From: Fibrobacterota bacterium
GTDB lineage: Bacteria > Fibrobacterota > Fibrobacteria > UBA5070
Reading direction: 5' to 3'
Assembly: GCA_016715065.1 (NCBI GenBank)
Contig: JADKBN010000006.1
Location: 62,001-126,000 of the forward strand
Length of the DNA: 64,000 nucleotides
The translations under genes and the position numbers were made by a program. Of this stretch, positions 9,032 through 17,168 are shown in pieces. The number at the start of each line of letters is the position of its first letter. Position 1 is the stretch's first letter. A model generated the notes under the pieces. That model saw only the letters and a list, made by a program, of their open reading frames with translations. It did no database searches and had not been told where the DNA came from.

Positions 9032-9909
9032 TTGGTTCCCCTTTCTCCGGACCGGATGAGGGCGGTGGGGTTGTTGCGGATGGTCTGGCTGAAGTCGGAG
9101 AGGTTTTTCATGGTGTTGCGCATGTCTTCCAGGGACCGGTAGATGTCGCCTTGGGAGCGCCCCAGCATGAGGTCTGCCCGCTTGGCCACGTTGGACAGAT
9201 TCTGTGCGGCAGTGTCGATGCGCGCCATGGCTTGGGCGGGTTGGCTGGCGATCAAGGCGCTGTCCACGTTGCGCACCGTCTGGTCCACGCGACGGGCGAT
9301 GGCGGTGACCTGGGTGTCCAGACGTGCGGCGCGGAGATCGTGGGCGACTCCGGCCAGGTCGCTGGAGGTGCGACGGAAATCGTCCATGATCGAATCGATC
9401 TGGTCCTGTCTTGTCTGGCGAGTCAGCGTTTCCAGGTTGGCCAGGACCCTCGAGCTGGAGCGGGCCACGGTGTCCAGGGACTTCAGGATCCCGGTGGTGA
9501 GGCTTTCGCGAGTGGGGAGCACCGCTCCCGGCTTCACCCGGCCGGTGGAAGGGGTGCCAGGGGACAGCTCCACGTATTTCAAGCCCGTGATGCCGAAGAT
9601 TTCCATGGTGGCCGTGGCATCATGGTAGATGGGTGCGTTGGGGTCCACGGAAATCGAGACCAGGATCCGTTCGGGATCCTTCGGGTCGAACCCCAGATCG
9701 GTGATGGTCCCGATCTCGATGCCGCGCAGGAGAACCTTGCCTCCGGTGGAGAGTCCGGATACGGATTCGCTCCGTACCTCGCAGTCCAGGGCAAGCTGTG
9801 CCTTGCCCAGCCGTGCGCCCATCAGGACGACGACCGCGCCCGCGGTCAAAAGGATTCCAGCGACGAGGAACAGCCCCGTCCACCGCAATTGCGAAGGTGA
9901 TGGAGTCAA
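9028..9909 (-). CDS. MlaD/PqiB-type MCE domain substrate-binding protein
   Basis: The start is a TTG at 9909 that overlaps the ATPase stop (TTGA) and leads into LTPSPSQLRW, then one membrane anchor (GLFLVAGILLTAGAVVVL). The single MCE domain follows (about residues 40-120: VSGLSTGGKVLLRGIEIGTI and GITGLKYVELSPG). The remaining ~170 residues are helical with coiled-coil character (LANLETLTRQTRQDQIDSI). Proteins of this type form periplasmic hexamers that conduct phospholipids between the membranes. It is the third gene of a permease-ATPase-MCE-lipoprotein operon, with all junctions overlapping. An open ORF extends upstream but reads through the ATPase gene in another frame. Confidence 0.92.
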   Translation of the reverse strand: MTPSPSQLRWTGLFLVAGILLTAGAVVVLMGARLGKAQLALDCEVRSESVSGLSTGGKVLLRGIEIGTITDLGFDPKDPERILVSISVDPNAPIYHDATATMEIFGITGLKYVELSPGTPSTGRVKPGAVLPTRESLTTGILKSLDTVARSSSRVLANLETLTRQTRQDQIDSIMDDFRRTSSDLAGVAHDLRAARLDTQVTAIARRVDQTVRNVDSALIASQPAQAMARIDTAAQNLSNVAKRADLMLGRSQGDIYRSLEDMRNTMKNLSDFSQTIRNNPTALIRSGERGTK

Positions 9910-10682
9910 GGTTGGATCTCCCAGCTTGTGGTGGGGATGGCGTTGGCAGGATCTGTCCTGCGGGCGAAGAAATCCTTCACACGATCCGGTCCGTGGTCGA
10001 GCGCTTCGTCCAAGGTGCCGTCGAACAGGGCCACACCGAGGTGCAGGTACAGGATTCGCTGGGCCAACGTGCGGATGGAATCGAGCTCGTGGGTGACCAG
10101 CACGATCGAAAGTCCTAGACTGTCGCGCAGTTCCAGGAGAAGTTCGTCCAGCTCCCGCGAGGTGAGCGGATCGAGTCCCGCGGAAGGCTCGTCGCAAAAC
10201 AGGATGCGTGGCTCCCGGACCAAGGCGCGTGCCAGGGCGGCGCGCTTTCGCATGCCGCCGGAAAGTTCGCCGGGAAAGAGGTTCCAGGCATGCCCCATCC
10301 GGACCTGGGCGAGCCTGGCCCGGGCGACTTCTTCGGCAGCCCCGTGCGGAGCGATACCATCCAATACCAGCGGGAGCATCACGTTCTGGCCAACCGTCAG
10401 ACTCGTGACCAGGGCGCCGTTTTGGAACAACACGCCGATGCTGGAATGGTCGATTGGACCATCCGACCCCAGGATTTCGATGGTTCCCGACCAGGGCTTT
10501 TCCAAGCCGAGGATATTGCGGAGCATGGTGGATTTTCCGCAGCCGGATCCGCCCAGCAGCACACGGATCTCGCCGGGAAGCACTTCCAGCGAAACCCCTT
10601 TGAGAATTTCGCGTGAGCCATATCCCGCCCGCAGATCGCGCACGGAGAGGATCACGTCGTTTTTTGTCTCCGTTGTGGTCAT
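9906..10682 (-). CDS. MlaF-type ABC transporter ATPase
   Basis: The 258-residue ATPase has Walker A GGSGCGKST, Q-loop VLFQNGALVTSLTV, signature LSGGMRKR, Walker B ILFCDEPSAGLD and switch His in VTHEL. The LSGGM(R/Q)KR signature followed by AALARAL is typical of MlaF, the cytoplasmic ATPase of MCE-type lipid transport systems. Start ATG at 10682 overlaps the permease stop (ATGA). It would power lipid movement through the permease encoded just upstream. Confidence 0.94.
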   Translation of the reverse strand: MTTTETKNDVILSVRDLRAGYGSREILKGVSLEVLPGEIRVLLGGSGCGKSTMLRNILGLEKPWSGTIEILGSDGPIDHSSIGVLFQNGALVTSLTVGQNVMLPLVLDGIAPHGAAEEVARARLAQVRMGHAWNLFPGELSGGMRKRAALARALVREPRILFCDEPSAGLDPLTSRELDELLLELRDSLGLSIVLVTHELDSIRTLAQRILYLHLGVALFDGTLDEALDHGPDRVKDFFARRTDPANAIPTTSWEIQP

Positions 10683-11800
10683 AGGTACAGGACCAAGGCG
10701 AAGACGCAATCTGCGATGACCGTCCAGAAGATCCCCGCCACCACCGTTTTGGTGGTGGCACGGCCCACCGCGTCGGAGCCTCCACGCGTGGACAGTCCGA
10801 TTCGGCAAGCCAGGAAGGCGATGATGGCTGCGAAGACCGCGCTTTTGAGCCACAGGAAGAAAATGTCCTGGGCCTCGATGGCTTCCAGCAGGACCTGGAA
10901 GTAGATGTCCGGCGAGAGGCCGAGCTGGAAGACCGCGATCACCAGACCGGCCAGGATGCCGCAGATGCTGGCCAGCAACGCGAGGATGGGCATCGAGATC
11001 ACCAAGGCGAGCAGTCGCGGCGCCACCAGAAAGGATGCTTCGTCGGCGCCCATGGTGCGCAGGGCGTCCACTTCCTCCTGGACCTTCATCGAGGCCAGCT
11101 CCGCGGTGATGGCGCTTCCGGACCGACCCGCCAGGATCACGGCCGTGAGCAATGGGCCTACCTCGCGAATGAACGCGACCCCCATCAAAGTGGCCAGGTG
11201 GATGGAGGCTCCGTACTGGGCCAGTTGTTGTCCCATCAAAAGAGCCAACGTGAGGCCGATCAGACCGGTCAGCAGCAACACCACGGGGAGAGCGGAAGTT
11301 CCCAACTCGTGCAGCTGACGCCAGGTCGCCCGTGGCCAGGTGCGTTGCTTGCCCGTGAACAGATTCAGCAAACCGAAGATCATGGCTCCGGCGAACTGGC
11401 CAGCGACGACCCATCGGCGGAAAACGCCCCAAGCCGACATGCCTACGCGTTCGAGGAAAGGACTTTGCGGAGAGGGCAGCGTAGCTTTGTCTTCCGGCCC
11501 GGGATCGAGGGCGGCCAAGCGGTCGAGCAACAGCCGGGTGGGGGAGGACAGTGACAGCTTTCGTCCGTTTTTGGCGGCTAGCCGGCGAGCGTGATGGATG
11601 GCGCCCACGGAAAGCAAATCCACCTCTTCCACTTCGCCGCCCAGGAGCACAAGGTCTTCCCGGCTGGCGAGTTCCGCAAGTTTTCCGCCCTGTCCCAGTG
11701 CCCAGGCACGGTCGAGTCGAGGAGGAAGTGAAAAATTGGCCACGCTATAATGAAAGTGCAGTCGCCATCCCTTGGAAGGAATTATTTTGCATTTTTCCAT
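10679..11800 (-). CDS. MlaE-type permease with N-terminal STAS domain
   Basis: The protein combines an MlaB-like STAS domain (about residues 10-100, containing LVLLGGEVEEVDLLSVGAI) with an MlaE permease domain (about 120-373). Permease hallmarks are VVLLLTGLIGLTLALLMG, the conserved FIREVGPLLTAVILAGRSGS and ASMKVQEEVDALRTMG. In proteobacteria STAS and permease are often separate proteins (MlaB, MlaE); here they are fused. I used the ATG at 11800 because the fold begins there; the ATG at 11863 would add 21 residues and run close to the divergent gene. It is the first gene of the operon, so its promoter should lie in the short region before 11882. Confidence 0.9.
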   Translation of the reverse strand: MEKCKIIPSKGWRLHFHYSVANFSLPPRLDRAWALGQGGKLAELASREDLVLLGGEVEEVDLLSVGAIHHARRLAAKNGRKLSLSSPTRLLLDRLAALDPGPEDKATLPSPQSPFLERVGMSAWGVFRRWVVAGQFAGAMIFGLLNLFTGKQRTWPRATWRQLHELGTSALPVVLLLTGLIGLTLALLMGQQLAQYGASIHLATLMGVAFIREVGPLLTAVILAGRSGSAITAELASMKVQEEVDALRTMGADEASFLVAPRLLALVISMPILALLASICGILAGLVIAVFQLGLSPDIYFQVLLEAIEAQDIFFLWLKSAVFAAIIAFLACRIGLSTRGGSDAVGRATTKTVVAGIFWTVIADCVFALVLYL

Positions 11801-11881
11801 TCCCCACTTCGCCAGCGCCCTGCGAATCCGGGTGCTCCTATACGTCCAGGGCAGCGGGCTCACGCGTCAGCGAGATGAATA

Positions 11882-12685
11882 ATGTTTGTTGTGAAAATGG
11901 CCGGATTTCTGCTTTCCTACGCCAATCCTCTGAATGATTCCGCCATGGAACAAGTGAAGTCGGAGCAAATCCGGATCGCCGACTCGGCCTGGAGTGCTCG
12001 GAAGTCGTATTTGGAAGCATCCGCCAGCAGCGGTGTCGGCTTCGGTGGATTGCTGGATGAAGAACAGGAATTCGCCGACGACATCGGATACTCCGTCGCC
12101 ACGACGAGATCGCTGTCCGATGCGAAGCCTGCCGTCATCATGATCTCTGCCATCGGTGTTGGAATCGGAATTTGGAACCAGTTCTCGTCGAAAGCGGACC
12201 TGGGCCTAGGCTACCGCTTCCATTTAGAACAGGCCGAGACACAACTGCCTGGAAAATCCGAAACCGTGTTGAACGCTCACGAGGTCGCGTTGCGTGGGCG
12301 GTACTGGCTGTTTCGGCGACTGAACTTCCAGATTGGTCCACAGATCGGCTGGGGATGGAATTGGGGTCAGCTCAACCGGTACGGGTTGGAACAAAATGCC
12401 CAGTTCATGGATCCCACCCTTGGCGCATCGGAGAGATCCGAGGTCACGACCTATCTGAGAAAGGCCAATCAAGATTTGTCGTTCAATGGTTCTGTCGTGG
12501 AATTCGGGGGGGTGATGAACGTTCGGATCGTTCCCGCATTTGTGTTGGGAGGCGGCATCCTCGCCGCTCGCCGTAAATTGAATCTTTCCTCCAGCGATCC
12601 GTTGAAGGAGTACCAACGAAGCTACCCCAGTTCGCTGACCAACTGGGAGGCGAGCACGCAACTTCACGTTGCCCTCCTGTTTTAG
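11882..12685 (+). CDS. Hypothetical protein, possible outer-membrane barrel
   Basis: The 267-residue product has alternating hydrophobic strands in its second half (LGLGYRFHLEQAE, HEVALRGRYWLFRRLNFQIG, SGSVVEFGG-like turns) and ends STQLHVALLF. A terminal Phe is typical of outer-membrane beta-barrels. The N-terminus shown is not a convincing signal peptide; a hydrophobic stretch (AVIMISAIGVGIGI) sits near residue 85, so the true start is uncertain. It is divergent from the MCE operon, with about 80 bases between, and converges on the MORN lipoprotein gene. I do not recognise a family. Confidence 0.5.
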   Translation: MFVVKMAGFLLSYANPLNDSAMEQVKSEQIRIADSAWSARKSYLEASASSGVGFGGLLDEEQEFADDIGYSVATTRSLSDAKPAVIMISAIGVGIGIWNQFSSKADLGLGYRFHLEQAETQLPGKSETVLNAHEVALRGRYWLFRRLNFQIGPQIGWGWNWGQLNRYGLEQNAQFMDPTLGASERSEVTTYLRKANQDLSFNGSVVEFGGVMNVRIVPAFVLGGGILAARRKLNLSSSDPLKEYQRSYPSSLTNWEASTQLHVALLF

Positions 12686-12781
12686 GTGCCCACCTCCTGG
12701 CTTTAGGTAGGCCAGCAAGCCGCGAAATCCTACGATGCCGAAAGCTCGAGGGCCAAAGCCAAGGTGGGTGCAATCATCGGA

Positions 12782-13285
12782 TCATTTCCCTGGTTGGATG
12801 GAATCTGAGGTGTTGGAGCTTTTGAAGGACTTGTCCGATGCTCTACCTCTCCGATCGAACTGGCGAAGCGATTCCAATCGCCCCATTTTCCAGATTTTCT
12901 CGGATTCGATCGCGCCGTCGTCGTACCAGGTCCTGGCCTGTCCATCGGCTTTTCCCTGGATGTAGGCAATCTCGCCTTGCTTTGCGCCGTTGCTGTGCCA
13001 ATAGGAGGCTTTGCCGTCCAGCTTTCCGTCCCGGTACCATTCGATGGCGGAGGCCTGTCCATTCAGGAAATAGTGGACGGTACGACCATGGCGAATCCAG
13101 GATCCTGCGGAATCCTGTCGCACCTGCCAGACGGATTTTGGCCGACGGCTCATGTCGCGGGTGATCCTGGTCTCCACCTGGATGGAATCGGAGATCGGCC
13201 GTTCAAGGCAAGGCGGCTCGGGTGGGATGCTTCCGTAACACCCGAAAACCAGAAGCGGTGCGAAGGGGAGAAGGAGTTTTTTCAT
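12782..13285 (-). CDS. MORN-repeat lipoprotein (YwqK-like)
   Basis: The start ATG at 13285 overlaps the hydrolase stop as ATGA. The 167-residue product has a lipobox (LLVFGCYGS), then repeated MORN-like units with the pattern YxxGxxxGxxxxWxxxG: EWYRDGKLDGKASYWHSNGA, GEIAYIQGKADGQARTWYDD and a third weaker unit. The family is often called YwqK-type 'antitoxin', but that label has little support, and lipid-anchored MORN proteins are common in envelope contexts. It is the last gene of the run that starts with the DUF3015 pair. Confidence 0.75.
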   Translation of the reverse strand: MKKLLLPFAPLLVFGCYGSIPPEPPCLERPISDSIQVETRITRDMSRRPKSVWQVRQDSAGSWIRHGRTVHYFLNGQASAIEWYRDGKLDGKASYWHSNGAKQGEIAYIQGKADGQARTWYDDGAIESEKIWKMGRLESLRQFDRRGRASDKSFKSSNTSDSIQPGK

Positions 13286-14130
13286 CGATGGCCCAAAGCT
13301 AGCGAATCGACGAGATTCGCAAAACGTGTCCGGATGGAATCCGCACGGAACGCGTTGATGTGGGGACATCCATCGACCTTCCAGAAGAGGGATCCTTTCG
13401 CCAATTCGTGAATCCAATGCTGGTGCCGGGTCGGGACGGCCTTGTCCTCCGTGCAGGAGACGATCAGAAGCGGGGTCGGGGCGATGGAGGGGATGGTCTT
13501 GTCCGGAGATTGCGCGTTGGAGATCAGCAGCGGGACCAGAGGGTACAGCGGGTAGAGCAGCCAGTGTCGGGTGGCGACATCGAATCCCATGTCTCGGTAC
13601 CGCGCGAAGCCGCCTTCGGAGACCACGAGGACGACCTTGTCGCGATCCTTCCACCTGGGGAAGGCGCGTAGCAGGATGGCCGAACCTAGCGACTGGCCGA
13701 CAACCACGACGGGTCCGGTCTGCGAAGGAAGCACAGAATCCGAAACCCAGGCGAGGAAGGCGTCCGCATCTGTCGCGATCTGGTCGGGATCGGGTGTGCC
13801 GTCGGAAGCACCATATCCGGAATAGTCCCAGGCCAACAACGACCAGTTCCGCTGGACAGCCCAGCGCATGGACAGCCAGTGGGCGGTCAAATTCTGGGCG
13901 TTTCCGTGGAATTGGATGATCAAGCCCCTCGAAGCTTCCGCGTCCTTTTTGCGGATCAAGGCGGCCTGCAAAATTCCTCCACCCGGACGTGGAATGGAAT
14001 GGTCCTGCCAATTCACGTCGAATCGCTCGGGGATGGTGTAGCGATTCGAAGTGGGTTGGTAGAACAAGGCTCCGCATCCGGACAAGACCACGGCGGCGCC
14101 GAGCGCTGCCCATGTTCTCAGAAGTGCCAT
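13282..14130 (-). CDS. Lipoprotein alpha/beta hydrolase
   Basis: The 282-residue protein has a lipobox (VVLSGCGA) and an alpha/beta hydrolase fold. The oxyanion region is in IIQFHGNAQN, the nucleophile elbow is GQSLGS, a downstream acid is likely in SCTEDKAVP, and the catalytic His is in GCPHINAF. The best match is the group of secreted BEM46/serine-peptidase-like hydrolases; substrate unknown. It overlaps the DUF4105 gene by 13 bases upstream and the MORN lipoprotein by 4 bases downstream, so the three are probably co-translated and act at the same membrane face. Confidence 0.85.
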   Translation of the reverse strand: MALLRTWAALGAAVVLSGCGALFYQPTSNRYTIPERFDVNWQDHSIPRPGGGILQAALIRKKDAEASRGLIIQFHGNAQNLTAHWLSMRWAVQRNWSLLAWDYSGYGASDGTPDPDQIATDADAFLAWVSDSVLPSQTGPVVVVGQSLGSAILLRAFPRWKDRDKVVLVVSEGGFARYRDMGFDVATRHWLLYPLYPLVPLLISNAQSPDKTIPSIAPTPLLIVSCTEDKAVPTRHQHWIHELAKGSLFWKVDGCPHINAFRADSIRTRFANLVDSLALGHR

Positions 14131-16037
14131 GCCGATCCCGCCCGAGCCCTCAGATTGCCGTCAAGATCCGTTTGGCCGCGAACATCCAGATCCAAGGTGT
14201 TGGTCACCGACACTCGCGCTGTGGCGTTTCCCAAGGCTTCGCGCTTGCGCGTGGGCCAGCCTTCGAACCAGCTCGCATCCAGGCCCAGAGACGCTTTCGA
14301 GGCGCTCAGAAGGATTCCACCGATCGCCTGCGGGCCGATCGTCGCCGCCGACCATTCTTCCCAGGGAGCGATTCCCACGCGACCGCAAGCCATGGCCCAA
14401 ATCCGTGCGTGGCGATTTCCGAAGGCCAATCCTTTTCCGATATCCACGCCAAACCAGGGCATCCGCTCCATTTCGAAAGGACGTAGCGAAATCCGGAAAT
14501 TCCAGGTCCACGACCGAAGCCAGGGGTCCCAGAGCGGCAGCGATCGAATGCGCATGAACTCAAAACGGTCCAGGTGAAGCTTGGGATCGTCGGCGGTGGT
14601 GACCGAGGCATCGAGCACCCCGGCTTCGAGTTCCGAGCCGTCTTGGAATCCTGTGGGATTTTCCTCGAGTCCATGGAACGAAAGGCGTCCCGTGAAGCCG
14701 ATTTCCGTTGCCGATCGATTGTTCCACCGACCCCACGCTCCCACCAATCGCGGGCGATGGGTGCCCTCCGGAGGTGGTGCTGTGGTGGGTTGGAGTGGAG
14801 TTTCCGCAAGTGAGGCAGGCAGTTGGGCGCGTTGCATGAGAAGTGTATCCAAGCGCCACTTCCAGGACGAATCCTTAGGGGATTCGCGCCGTCGCCAGCC
14901 GGTGTAATCGATGGCGACATCCATGATCCTGGCCAACGTTTGCGAGTCGATCGACGCGCTGGTCCAGGCTCGATCATGGACCACCGATTCGAGGATTTCC
15001 AGCTCCCGACCGCTCAAGGCGTTTCGCTTTTCCAGGAAGCTGGACAACTGGCTGGGGCGCAAGATCGGCGGACTTGTCAATTTCCGGTCACGCAGCAGCC
15101 GGACCAGCTCCGGGGGCATCGAAGGCGATGGGAAAGATTCCGACCAGCCGCTATCGGGGTGCAGGACATCCAACAGGCGGGCGAGTCCCGTCGCGCAGTT
15201 TTCCGTGAAGAAATAATACCGGTTCCATGCCGCTCCTCCCTCCCAGACGACTTCCAACAATCGTTGCACCTCGTTGCTGTCGAGAGCCATGGGGTATTCC
15301 CACAGGTCGCGGCTTTCCAGATACTTGTACTTCTGCAGCGACATGTAGTAGGGGGTGATGGTATGGAAGCCCGGGTAGAGCCCGAAGATCCCCTTGAATG
15401 CATACAAAGGGTCGCCAGGCGGCATGGCGGCGCCGTAGGTGATGCCGTAGTTCAGACGGTCGCGCAGACCTTCGCGATCGCCTGCGTCGAACCGGAGCAG
15501 CACATGGCCGAACATGGAAGCCGGATTGCCCAAATAACTGGATGCATAGACAAGCGTGGCGCGCTTTGGGCGGATCCCGTTGTTCCATCGCGTCCAACGA
15601 CTCGTGTCGACGGGGGCGAACAACGAGTCTGGCATTCCCGCCTCGCGCAAAAAACGGGTGCGGGCGCGGAATTTGACCCGAGGATGCATGCGGGCCGAGG
15701 TGGTGTCGCGAGCGAAAGGCGACAGATCGGAGTCGTTTGCCAGCGCCCGGATGGTGGCGACGAACTCCTTTTGCGGATTATTCTTGCCCTCCGGATCGAG
15801 GTAGAAATAGCCTCCGTCGACGCCTCCCGACCATCCGAAAATTGTCTTATGCCATCGTCCCAGCGCGATCCAGGTCTTCGATGTATCGAGTTTCCTTCCC
15901 AGGGAGGTTTGGATGAAGGATTCCACCGCGGCGGAATCCACACGAGCATCCGCGAACATCGCCAGCAGGAAAAGAAACCGGAGCGAGAGGGCTACCCTCG
16001 CTCCGGTTAGGATCTGACCTTTGAGTGCTGGGATCAA
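14118..16037 (-). CDS. DUF4105 (Lnb-like N-domain) outer-membrane protein
   Basis: The 639-residue protein carries the DUF4105 region (about 150-330), with YLGNPASMFGHVLLRFDAG and FFTENCATGLARLLD holding the conserved His and Cys of this putative hydrolase family. The C-terminal ~200 residues look like barrel strands and end in Phe (GSAWHF). The only start codon that keeps the signal peptide (VALSLRFLFLLAMFADA) is a TTG at 16037, which overlaps the DUF3015 stop as TTGA. A terminator-like hairpin therefore falls inside codons 10-21. DUF4105 proteins are thought to be cysteine-dependent and envelope-located; no substrate is established. Confidence 0.85.
   Translation of the reverse strand: MIPALKGQILTGARVALSLRFLFLLAMFADARVDSAAVESFIQTSLGRKLDTSKTWIALGRWHKTIFGWSGGVDGGYFYLDPEGKNNPQKEFVATIRALANDSDLSPFARDTTSARMHPRVKFRARTRFLREAGMPDSLFAPVDTSRWTRWNNGIRPKRATLVYASSYLGNPASMFGHVLLRFDAGDREGLRDRLNYGITYGAAMPPGDPLYAFKGIFGLYPGFHTITPYYMSLQKYKYLESRDLWEYPMALDSNEVQRLLEVVWEGGAAWNRYYFFTENCATGLARLLDVLHPDSGWSESFPSPSMPPELVRLLRDRKLTSPPILRPSQLSSFLEKRNALSGRELEILESVVHDRAWTSASIDSQTLARIMDVAIDYTGWRRRESPKDSSWKWRLDTLLMQRAQLPASLAETPLQPTTAPPPEGTHRPRLVGAWGRWNNRSATEIGFTGRLSFHGLEENPTGFQDGSELEAGVLDASVTTADDPKLHLDRFEFMRIRSLPLWDPWLRSWTWNFRISLRPFEMERMPWFGVDIGKGLAFGNRHARIWAMACGRVGIAPWEEWSAATIGPQAIGGILLSASKASLGLDASWFEGWPTRKREALGNATARVSVTNTLDLDVRGQTDLDGNLRARAGSAWHF
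15976..16008 (-). terminator. Terminator-like hairpin inside the DUF4105 signal-peptide codons
   Basis: Arms AACCGGAGCGAG and CTCGCTCCGGTT (12 perfect pairs, 9-base loop) are followed on the minus strand by TCTTTTCC. It lies 26 bases after the DUF3015 stop, where a terminator would be expected, yet it is within the coding region of the next gene if that gene uses its TTG start. It would let most transcripts stop after the abundant small protein and a minority continue. Confidence 0.6.
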
Positions 16038-16477
16038 CGGGTCGCGCAGGAAGCCGAGGCTCCCACGCGATCGAGCATCTGCACCGGGGTGACATCGGAG
16101 CGATCGAAGATCGAACCGTAGTCGGCACGCACGGACGAGCTGAGCTTGGCGGCGTCGCAGCCCATGAGGGAGGCGAGCACGGTCAGGTTCTCACCCTTGC
16201 CCTGGGCCATCTCGGACTTGAGAGTCTCGAAGTTGGCTTCGGCAAAGGAGTTCACTTCCGACTGTTTCAGTGCAACGCCATCTTCGGCGCAGTTGGATGT
16301 GCCGGAGGTGATGCCGAAGAACTGGGTTCCGGTGGAGCTGTTGGTGGTGCCGGCGGAAACTTGGCTTCCTTTGGGACCCATGGCGATGGAGCCGAGGCCG
16401 CATCCGGCCATGCCGTAGTTGGCGGCGCTGACGGAAAACGAGAGACCGGCGACAAGCAGAATCAGAGATTTTTTCAT
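16034..16477 (-). CDS. DUF3015 family secreted protein (copy 1)
   Basis: The 147-residue protein has a clear signal peptide (MKKSLILLVAGLSFSVSA). The DUF3015 features follow: YGMAGCGLGSIAMG, TSGTSNCAEDG, a long helix, and GENLTVLASLMGC. Four or five conserved cysteines suggest disulfides in the periplasm. Function is unknown. It is about half identical by eye to the next gene upstream (16498-16968), so the pair is a tandem duplication. The start has a good purine-rich ribosome site. Confidence 0.88.
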   Translation of the reverse strand: MKKSLILLVAGLSFSVSAANYGMAGCGLGSIAMGPKGSQVSAGTTNSSTGTQFFGITSGTSNCAEDGVALKQSEVNSFAEANFETLKSEMAQGKGENLTVLASLMGCDAAKLSSSVRADYGSIFDRSDVTPVQMLDRVGASASCATR

Positions 16478-16497
16478 TGGAAAGGCCTTTCGCTGGC

Positions 16498-16968
16498 TCA
16501 GTTGGAGTGGCAGGAAGAGAGATTCGCGTCGGAGCGGACCATTCCGTCGATCGCGTCAAGCATTTCCATGGCGCTGGGAGTGCGGCCGATCGCGGCGTAG
16601 TTGGCTTGGGCGGCGGAGCCGAAGCTGCCGACCGAGGCACCCGAGCAGCCGTAGAGGCTGGCAAGCACCGTCAGGTTCTCGCCCTTGCCTGTGGCCATTT
16701 CTTCCTTGATCACATTGAAGTTCGCCTCTGCGAAGAGGGCCTTCTCGCGATCGGCCATCGCCACACCGTCTTCGGTGCAGTTGGAGGTGCCAGTGGTGAT
16801 CGACGATGTCTGGGCGAACGACTGGTTGGTCGTTGCGGCGACGATCTGGATCATGCCTTTCTGGTCACCGAAGGCCAGCGAGCCGATGCCGCAGCCTGCG
16901 GTGCCGTACTTGGCCGCGGACGCGAAGGACGCGGCAGCGAGGATTGCCAGGGCGAAGTGCTTCTTCAT
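16498..16968 (-). CDS. DUF3015 family secreted protein (copy 2)
   Basis: I chose the ATG at 16968 (MKKHFALAILAAASFASA), which has GGAGAG seven bases upstream and gives a proper signal peptide; the longer frame to 17034 adds an implausible leader. The mature protein (about 138 residues) shares YGTAGCGIGSLAFG, TTGTSNCTEDGVAM and GENLTVLASLYGC with copy 1. Differences concentrate in the loop after the first cysteine and in the C-terminal 30 residues. It is the first gene of the DUF3015-DUF4105-hydrolase-MORN series, so the promoter should be between 16969 and the terminator at 17105. Confidence 0.87.
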   Translation of the reverse strand: MKKHFALAILAAASFASAAKYGTAGCGIGSLAFGDQKGMIQIVAATTNQSFAQTSSITTGTSNCTEDGVAMADREKALFAEANFNVIKEEMATGKGENLTVLASLYGCSGASVGSFGSAAQANYAAIGRTPSAMEMLDAIDGMVRSDANLSSCHSN

Positions 16969-17104
16969 GAAACTCTCCCTCCAATACGCGATTGGGGAAA
17001 AATGGGATGGATACAACCGCCGCTCTGGTTTCAAGGGGATCCTCTCTACCCAATGCGATGGCGGACATAAGAAAAGCCTTTTTCCGATGGATTGTCAAGA
17101 TAAA

Positions 17105-17130
17105 GGCCGTCCTTCGCGGGAAGGACGGCC
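17105..17130 (-). terminator. Terminator after the phytase/nucleotidase gene
   Basis: A perfect 10-base stem GGCCGTCCTT/AAGGACGGCC with a 6-base loop is followed on the minus strand by TTTATCTTG. It sits about 40 bases after the stop of the large phosphatase gene and insulates it from the DUF3015 genes. Confidence 0.75.
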
Positions 17131-17168
17131 CAGGTCGCGGGGGCGGCGAAGTGCGGGGGATGCTTGGT

